Notes under the pieces: generated by a model
Seen by the model: the letters and a program-made list of their open reading frames with translations, nothing else
Databases searched by the model: none
What the model was told of the DNA's origin: nothing
Shown: piece by piece, positions 35,741 through 40,183 of the stretch
How positions within the stretch are numbered: position 1 is the stretch's first letter
Layout of the letters: the number at the start of each line of letters is the position of its first letter
Source of the DNA: an uncultured Verrucomicrobia subdivision 3 bacterium
Lineage (GTDB): Bacteria > Verrucomicrobiota > Verrucomicrobiia > Limisphaerales > UBA11358
DNA length: 40,183 bases
Reading direction: 5' to 3'
Assembly: GCA_903884535.1 (NCBI GenBank)
Contig: CAISEZ010000086.1
Location: 1 to 40,183, forward strand
Translations under genes and position numbers: made by a program

Positions 35741-35878
35741 AATTCCTTTGCCGTCGCGGGGAGTAATCTTCCGTTCATCGAAACCCGGCGGGCGCATTTA
35801 TTTTCAGAATTTGCGCGGGGCTTCAGACATTTCCAACTCCCTTTCGGCTTTCAGAATTTCGTCCTAAAAGGCGCCGTT

Positions 35879-36003
35879 CAACCACGGATGGACACGAATG
35901 GACTCGGATAGAAAAATGAAGTTGAACCCCTTGCGCCTCACCCCACAGGTGAAGGCGGCGGAATGCATTTGCATCCGTGTTTATCGGTGTCCATCCGTGG
36001 TTG
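35879..36003. repeat. Dispersed long-hairpin repeat
   Basis: CAACCACGGATGGACAC (35879-35895) is the exact reverse complement of GTGTCCATCCGTGGTTG (35987-36003), and the pairing continues imperfectly inward (ACGAATGGA against TGCATCCGTGTTTA). The loop is about 90 bases. Repeats built of CCACGGATGGACACG are familiar to me from many environmental genomes. It lies in the spacer between the phosphatase and exopolysaccharide operons. Confidence 0.8.
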
Positions 36004-36119
36004 CTTAATTCCAACTGCGGGGATTAGGATCAAATTAAAAAATCAAAACTGGGTTGAGCAGAGCTTCCAATACGGAAAATGGTCCGGCACCATGCCAGCT
36101 GTTTCGCCGCCAAAGACCA

Positions 36120-36134
36120 ACCAACTCGGTTGGT
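36120..36134 (-). terminator. Small hairpin after the NusG-like gene
   Basis: ACCAAC and GTTGGT form a 6-bp stem with a 3-base loop, 12 bases beyond the stop of the NusG-like gene in its direction of transcription. There is no convincing T-run, so termination here is uncertain. Confidence 0.3.
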
Positions 36135-36146
36135 AATATTTTCGTG

Positions 36147-36791
36147 TCAGTTCGTGCGCTTCGGGGTTCCAATCTTCGCGGTCGGTTTGATCTGCTCGTG
36201 AAACATTGTCGCCCGGGCGTCGCCTTCCTTGATGACCGCCTGGGTCGGCACTTCGATGGTGGTCTGGCGTCCGAGAAAATCCATCAAGACCGCGACGCGT
36301 TCCCGGCCGGGTATGACTCTTGAGACCACGGCGCGCAAACCGCTCAGGGAGCCTTCGGCGATCTGCACGGCGTCACCGGGGAGCAATTCTGCTGAAATGA
36401 TGTGGAGTTCATCCGCCCCGAACGCCAATTGCAAATCCGCAATGACTGCTGCCTCAATCACTGGCCAACGTTCTCCAAAATGCACCACGCTGCTGACGCC
36501 GCGTGCGGCTTGCACCTGGCGCAGGGAGTTTTGCCAGTCGAACCGGGCGAAGAGATAGTTTGGAAACAAAGCTTCGGTCACCCAGGCGAGCCCTTGGCGC
36601 GTGGCGCGTTGGAACCGGACGCGGGGCAAAAAAACTTCGACGGCCGCCATTTTTTTCAGATGCGCGGCGGCGATGTGTTCGTGTTTGGGCTGGGACCGGA
36701 GGCAGAACCAATTCAAAAAGTGCGGAGTGCGGAGTGTGGAGTGCGGAGCTTGCTCCTCACTGGTCACTGGCCACTCGTCACTGGTTTTCAC
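36147..36791 (-). CDS. NusG/RfaH/UpxY-like antitermination protein of the exopolysaccharide operon
   Basis: This specialised NusG paralogue has an NGN domain (WFCLRSQPKHEHIAAAHLKK, with EVFLPRVRF and LFPNYLFARFDW). A KOW-type domain follows (LLPGDAVQIAEGSLSGLRAVVSRVIPGRERVAVLMDFLGRQTTIEVP). Related proteins (RfaH, UpxY) let RNA polymerase read through long polysaccharide operons. The GTG start at 36791 overlaps the kinase stop as GTGA. The first ~25 residues (KTSDEWPVTSEEQAPHSTLRTPHF) are encoded by two heptamer tracts and have no homology; a TTG at 36716 would give the usual NGN start. It is the last gene of its operon, whereas relatives usually stand first. Confidence 0.8.
   Translation of the reverse strand: MKTSDEWPVTSEEQAPHSTLRTPHFLNWFCLRSQPKHEHIAAAHLKKMAAVEVFLPRVRFQRATRQGLAWVTEALFPNYLFARFDWQNSLRQVQAARGVSSVVHFGERWPVIEAAVIADLQLAFGADELHIISAELLPGDAVQIAEGSLSGLRAVVSRVIPGRERVAVLMDFLGRQTTIEVPTQAVIKEGDARATMFHEQIKPTAKIGTPKRTN
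36720..36747. repeat. Heptamer tract (unit GTGCGGA)
   Basis: Four consecutive seven-base units (gtgcgga, gtgcgga, gtgtgga, gtgcgga) form the 5' part of the NusG-like reading frame. They are more regular than the tracts in xerC and pyrK. Confidence 0.9.
36758..36785. repeat. Heptamer tract (unit CACTGGT)
   Basis: Four consecutive units (cactggt, cactggc, cactcgt, cactggt) with a different sequence from the neighbouring tract, ten bases away. Two arrays with different units but the same 7-base period point to one process generating them. Confidence 0.9.
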
Positions 36792-38908
36792 GCTTTGTGG
36801 TAATCCTGATACCGATAATAATAATAGTAGTCGCCGGTGCTGACATGCACGGAGTTGAAGACGAGGCCGAGCACATTGGCTTTGCGTTGATAGAGCATGT
36901 TGAGCGCGGCGTGGGCCACGCGGGAGGAAGTGTATTCGGCGCGCACGACAAAGATGACGCCGTCCACGCGCGGCGCCAGGCTGGTGACATCGTCCGCCGC
37001 CATGACCGGCGCGGTGTCGATCAGGACATAATCATATTCCTGCGCCGAATCCTTCAAAAATTTTTCCATGACCGGGCCGATGAAAAACTCACTGGAGCGC
37101 TGGGTGGTCGCGCCGCGGGGGAGCAGAAAAAGATTGGGAAAGGAGGTTTCCTTGACCGCCTGCCGCCAGCCTGTGCTTTGCAGAAACACCTCGGAAAAGC
37201 CGGTGTCGTTCTGGAGATTAAAACGGCTGTGCAGATTGCCCTTGCGCAAATCGGCGTCCACCAGCAGCACGCGGGAGCCGCCCATCGCCATGGTGATGGC
37301 CAGATTGGTGGCGGTCATGGATTTGCCGTCGCCGGGCACGGAACTGGTGACGAGCAGCGTGCGCGGGCGGGGTTCCGCATGCGTCATGTAAAGCAGCGAG
37401 GAACGCAGGTTGCGGTAAGCTTCGACGAAGGGATGTCGCTGGTCGTCCGGCTGCAGCGCGGGAATCAGGGCGGCTTTCCCCGTCTTGCGTTCGCGGGGAA
37501 TTTGGCCCAGCACATCTTCGTCGAACAATTCTTCCAGTTCCGTGAACGAGTTCATCCGGTCGTCCACGCGGTCCAGCAGCAATAGGATGACCATGCCTAA
37601 CCCCAGCCCGAGCAGGCCGGCCATGAGCATGCCTTTATTGAACTGGGTTTTATCCGGCAACGCGGCGCAGGCTGGTTGATAAATGGTGACGCTTTCCGGG
37701 CTGATCTCCTTGTTGACGTCCAAGGTTTGCAGCGTGGCGAGCAATTGGTCGTAGAGCGACTGCACGCGCGCCGCCTTGGCTTTCAAGCGTTCGTATTGCG
37801 CGGCCTTGCGGCTGATGTCCAGGTTTTCCCGGCTCCGGAGTTTGGTCTGGGCTTCCAGATTGGTGATTTGCAACGCCAGCGCGCTTTTCTTGGCTTCCAA
37901 CTGCTCTACGCTTTGCGCCTTGTAAATTTCCAGCACCCGGCCGAGCTTCTCAATCTCCTGATCCAAGGCCACCATCTGCGGATGCTTGGGCTTCAGATAT
38001 TCCGCATAGCGGTCGCGGTCGGCTTGCAACAGCAGGACTTGTTGCTTGATGGCCAGATATTCGGTGCCAATCGTGGCGGGCGCAAACAAGCCGGATTGGC
38101 CTTCCAAACCGGCGTTGACCAGAATGCCGTTGCCCACGCCATTGCCCCCGGCGCCAGCCATCACCGGCGCCCGGCCTTGTTCCAGCAAAAGATTTTGATC
38201 CAGCGTCATGGTTTGGAGCAGATCGGATTCCGACTGGGCGCTGGCCAGTTGCTGGTAAATGGACGTTAAGTAACCGCCCAATCCGCTGGCCTGCTCCATG
38301 AGCGCGATGTCGTTCGTGCTCAAAAAAGATTGCATCTCCGCGTCGCACTTTTGCATCTCCGGCTCCAAGCGGAGCAACTGTTCCGTCAAGCCGGCGATGG
38401 TTGTGTCGGAAGTGCGCGCGGCCATCTGTTTTTTCAAACTGATGTATTCCTCCATGCAGGCTTGGAGATAGGCCTTGGCATAATCGGGATTTTCGCCGGT
38501 GGCGCGCAGGATGAAAATCGTGGTCTTGGGCAGGACGCTGACATTGATCAAAACCGGTTTCGGGGTCAGGCCGGGATTCTGGCCGATCACGCGGTCGCGC
38601 GCCCTTTGCTGGACTTCCGATCCCTGCATCAAGGCCGCTTGGGTGCCCAGAAAATTACTCAACTCCTCGGTGTAGAGCGATCCCTGCTGGATGTTTAGCT
38701 TGATGCTGACGATCATCTGGCCCACGGAAACAAACACCGCTGGCGAATAACGGATATAGGCCGATTCCGCGCCCAAGGCCAGGCCGATACACAGCATCAA
38801 GACCCACCAGCGCTTTAATAGCAGACTGCGGTAGCGATAGACCCGCGCAAAAAATTTGCCCGTCCGCACATGCCGGTCTTCCGAGGACATCACTGGTTGG
38901 TCGTTCAT
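36788..38908 (-). CDS. Polysaccharide co-polymerase / BY-type tyrosine kinase (Wzc-like)
   Basis: This 706-residue inner-membrane protein controls length and export of exopolysaccharide. The N-terminal Wzz-type domain has a membrane helix at about 33-55, a long periplasmic coiled-coil region (about 120-400, with GNxGxGN-type glycine patch near 255) and a second helix at about 425-448. The cytoplasmic kinase has Walker A SSVPGDGKS (K529), Walker A' VLLVDADLRKG and Walker B YVLIDTAPV. A C-terminal tyrosine cluster (GDYYYYYRYQDYHKA) is the site of autophosphorylation in the family. It lies downstream of the Wza-like gene in the same operon and overlaps the NusG-like gene by four bases. Confidence 0.93.
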   Translation of the reverse strand: MNDQPVMSSEDRHVRTGKFFARVYRYRSLLLKRWWVLMLCIGLALGAESAYIRYSPAVFVSVGQMIVSIKLNIQQGSLYTEELSNFLGTQAALMQGSEVQQRARDRVIGQNPGLTPKPVLINVSVLPKTTIFILRATGENPDYAKAYLQACMEEYISLKKQMAARTSDTTIAGLTEQLLRLEPEMQKCDAEMQSFLSTNDIALMEQASGLGGYLTSIYQQLASAQSESDLLQTMTLDQNLLLEQGRAPVMAGAGGNGVGNGILVNAGLEGQSGLFAPATIGTEYLAIKQQVLLLQADRDRYAEYLKPKHPQMVALDQEIEKLGRVLEIYKAQSVEQLEAKKSALALQITNLEAQTKLRSRENLDISRKAAQYERLKAKAARVQSLYDQLLATLQTLDVNKEISPESVTIYQPACAALPDKTQFNKGMLMAGLLGLGLGMVILLLLDRVDDRMNSFTELEELFDEDVLGQIPRERKTGKAALIPALQPDDQRHPFVEAYRNLRSSLLYMTHAEPRPRTLLVTSSVPGDGKSMTATNLAITMAMGGSRVLLVDADLRKGNLHSRFNLQNDTGFSEVFLQSTGWRQAVKETSFPNLFLLPRGATTQRSSEFFIGPVMEKFLKDSAQEYDYVLIDTAPVMAADDVTSLAPRVDGVIFVVRAEYTSSRVAHAALNMLYQRKANVLGLVFNSVHVSTGDYYYYYRYQDYHKA

Positions 38909-38926
38909 GAAAAAATTTCGGCGGGG

Positions 38927-39649
38927 TTAGAAATTGATCAGCCGCTCCGGCACGATGATGAGGTCGCCGGGTTGGAGCACGAGGTCTTTTTCCGTGTGCC
39001 CCTTTTCCAGGATTTGCTCCATGTCCAAATCGAAGGTTTGCTTTTCGCCATGGGCACCCACCGCGCCGCGCACGACCTGCACCTTGGATTTGTTGGCGAA
39101 GTCGGCGAAACCGCCGGCTTTCAAAATCGCCTGGCCCGCCGTCAGATTTTCATTCATCTGCATTTCCAATGCGCCTTGGCTGTGAACTTGACCCCAAATA
39201 TAAACCCGGCCGAGCAACCGGTTGGCCACGTTCAGCGACAACACCACGGTGGCTTTCTGGTAATAATCTTTTTCGAGCGCGGCCTTGATTTCATCGGCCA
39301 GTTGCTTGGAGGTTTTGTCCACCGCCATGACGCGGCCGATGTAAGGCACATCCAACTCACCCGAATCCGTCACCACCAGCGGCTTGGGCACGTCGAGGGC
39401 ATTCCAGATCCGGTCTTCAAGGATTTGAAAACTGACGGTGTCGCCGGCGCGCAATTTATAAGTGGCGTCCGGCACATAACCGTGGAGCAAACCCGAGGCG
39501 GGCGCGGTGCCGCCGGACCCGGACGCAGCCGTGACCGGCGCGGCGGGCGGCGTGGCAACGGCCGAATGAAACGGCACCGGGGTGGGGATTTGGGCCGTGG
39601 CCACCGAAGCGGCAACACCCAGCAGCAGAAAAATGATCAACCTTTTCAT
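38927..39649 (-). CDS. Polysaccharide export protein (Wza/Poly_export family)
   Basis: This 240-residue exported protein has a signal peptide MKRLIIFLLLGVAASVATA with likely cleavage before QIPTP. A polysaccharide-export domain (about 60-145, YKLRAGDTVSFQILED, VPYIGRVMAVDKTSKQLADEIKAAL) is followed by an SLBB-like segment (about 150-235, VYIWGQVHSQGALEMQ...LQPGDLIIVPERL). There is no lipobox cysteine, so unlike E. coli Wza it is not a lipoprotein. The Ala/Pro/Ser-rich stretch at 25-55 is a flexible linker. The kinase gene follows after 18 bases. Confidence 0.9.
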   Translation of the reverse strand: MKRLIIFLLLGVAASVATAQIPTPVPFHSAVATPPAAPVTAASGSGGTAPASGLLHGYVPDATYKLRAGDTVSFQILEDRIWNALDVPKPLVVTDSGELDVPYIGRVMAVDKTSKQLADEIKAALEKDYYQKATVVLSLNVANRLLGRVYIWGQVHSQGALEMQMNENLTAGQAILKAGGFADFANKSKVQVVRGAVGAHGEKQTFDLDMEQILEKGHTEKDLVLQPGDLIIVPERLINF

Positions 39650-39665
39650 AAGCCCGGGGCAGTAT

Positions 39666-40139
39666 TTAGAATTGATAGGTAAAGTTCAAGCTCACAATGT
39701 TGGCGGTGTAATTCAAACTCAACTGGCTGGCGGTTTCCTCAACGAATTGGTAGGAGATTCCCACCGAAAGTTTTTTGGTCAGGCTGCGGTTGACCGTCAG
39801 GCCCAGTTGAATCTGCTCATAATCCAATTGGTTGTTGCCCGTGGAGTTATAAACCTGGGTGCCTTTCCGCCATGAAATCGGCGTGCTGACGGAATATTTT
39901 CTGAAAAAATTCCAGTTCGGTTCCACGTCGACAAAATAATAACTCTGGGCCTGGCCGTAGGCCGACAAATCGGTGCTGCGCCCGGCGGACAGCGTGTAAT
40001 TCACATGCTGGTTCACGCGGTGAGACAATGAAACCGACAGATAAAAACCAGAGCTGTCGCGGGTTGCTTGGACCCCGTTCATTAGACCACTTGTGATGAG
40101 ACAGTTTCCGGTGGTTTCAGTTTGTTGTTTTGCTGCCAC
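39666..40139 (-). pseudogene. C-terminal part of an outer-membrane beta-barrel protein (5' truncated)
   Basis: About residues 21-157 consist of alternating strands typical of an outer-membrane barrel (FYLSVSLSHRV, YTLSAGRS, SYYFVDVEPNWNFF, IQLGLTVNRSLT, LSVGISYQF) and it ends in a C-terminal phenylalanine (TYQF), the signal for barrel insertion. Related exopolysaccharide barrels next to Wza-type genes are about 350-450 residues, so this lacks its first two thirds. The first ~20 residues of the open frame (MAAKQQTETTGNCLITSGLM) do not look like the family, and an in-frame TGA lies just upstream at 40140-40142. A foreign sequence therefore seems to join at about 40080. Confidence 0.65.
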
Positions 40140-40143
40140 TCAA

Positions 40144-40180
40144 GGTTCCGGTGGAAGGCGGGCGTAGCCCGACTGGAACC
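40144..40180. repeat. REP-like imperfect palindrome at the window end
   Basis: GGTTCC (40144-40149) pairs with GGAACC (40175-40180), and an inner stem CGGGC/GCCCG (40159-40163 with 40167-40171) encloses GTA. The two stems are separated by an uneven internal loop. It lies just outside the truncated barrel gene. Confidence 0.5.
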
Positions 40181-40183
40181 GGA

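Larger units (their letters stand above)
35741..36146. other. Intergenic region between two convergent transcripts
   Basis: About 400 bases without a gene. Its main content is the large inverted repeat at 35879-36003 and a small hairpin at 36120-36134. No tRNA, RNA gene or other feature is apparent to me. Confidence 0.6.

Noticed and set aside
36720..36785. Possible CRISPR array
   Set aside because: The units are 7 bases with no spacers, and no cas gene is present; it is a simple tandem repeat.

Overview
The window reads as one piece of a moderately GC-rich, free-living Gram-negative chromosome. The best guess is a Verrucomicrobiota bacterium of the Pedosphaera/Limisphaerales type. This is inferred from the mixture of a PEP-CTERM exported protein, a squalene-hopene cyclase, a giant secreted propeller/LamG/Ig protein, an unusual EF-Tu switch I and short heptamer repeats; no 16S rRNA is present to confirm it. 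All functional names come from reading motifs by eye, without database searches.

Layout. 1-1137: a PEP-CTERM protein gene and a broken uvrD/pcrA remnant. 1138-8420 (+): topoisomerase III, a methyltransferase, an alpha/beta hydrolase, a XerC/D recombinase and a SulP anion transporter. 8546-21465 (+): the classic translation/transcription cluster tRNA-Thr, tuf, tRNA-Trp, tRNA-Ser, secE, nusG, rplK, rplA, rplJ, rplL, rpoB, rpoC. It has a terminator after tuf, an attenuator-like hairpin between rplL and rpoB, and a strong terminator after rpoC. 21596-25623 (-): a small conserved hypothetical gene, then the operon pyrK-pyrD-channel-like membrane protein-dapF-like-toxin/antitoxin. 25735-33303 (-): a 1,754-residue secreted protein and squalene-hopene cyclase. 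33437-35740: a small coiled-coil protein, a secreted beta-propeller and a Tat-exported purple-acid-phosphatase-like enzyme. 36147-40139 (-): an exopolysaccharide export operon (truncated outer-membrane barrel, Wza-like export protein, Wzc-like tyrosine kinase, RfaH/UpxY-like NusG paralogue).

The main oddities are these. (1) The DapF homologue has serine at both catalytic cysteine positions. (2) A degenerate second copy of the dapF 3' end lies about 580 bp away, and a RelE-like toxin/antitoxin pair sits exactly between the two copies. (3) Heptamer repeat tracts occur at four loci; two are inserted in frame into conserved enzymes (XerC, PyrK) and one forms the N-terminus of the NusG-like protein. 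(4) The small membrane protein beside dapF looks like a two-helix potassium channel whose selectivity filter is replaced by SGMGPV. (5) EF-Tu lacks the usual APEEKARGITIN switch I. (6) Both ends of the window carry broken genes, which suggests rearrangement or mobile-element boundaries.
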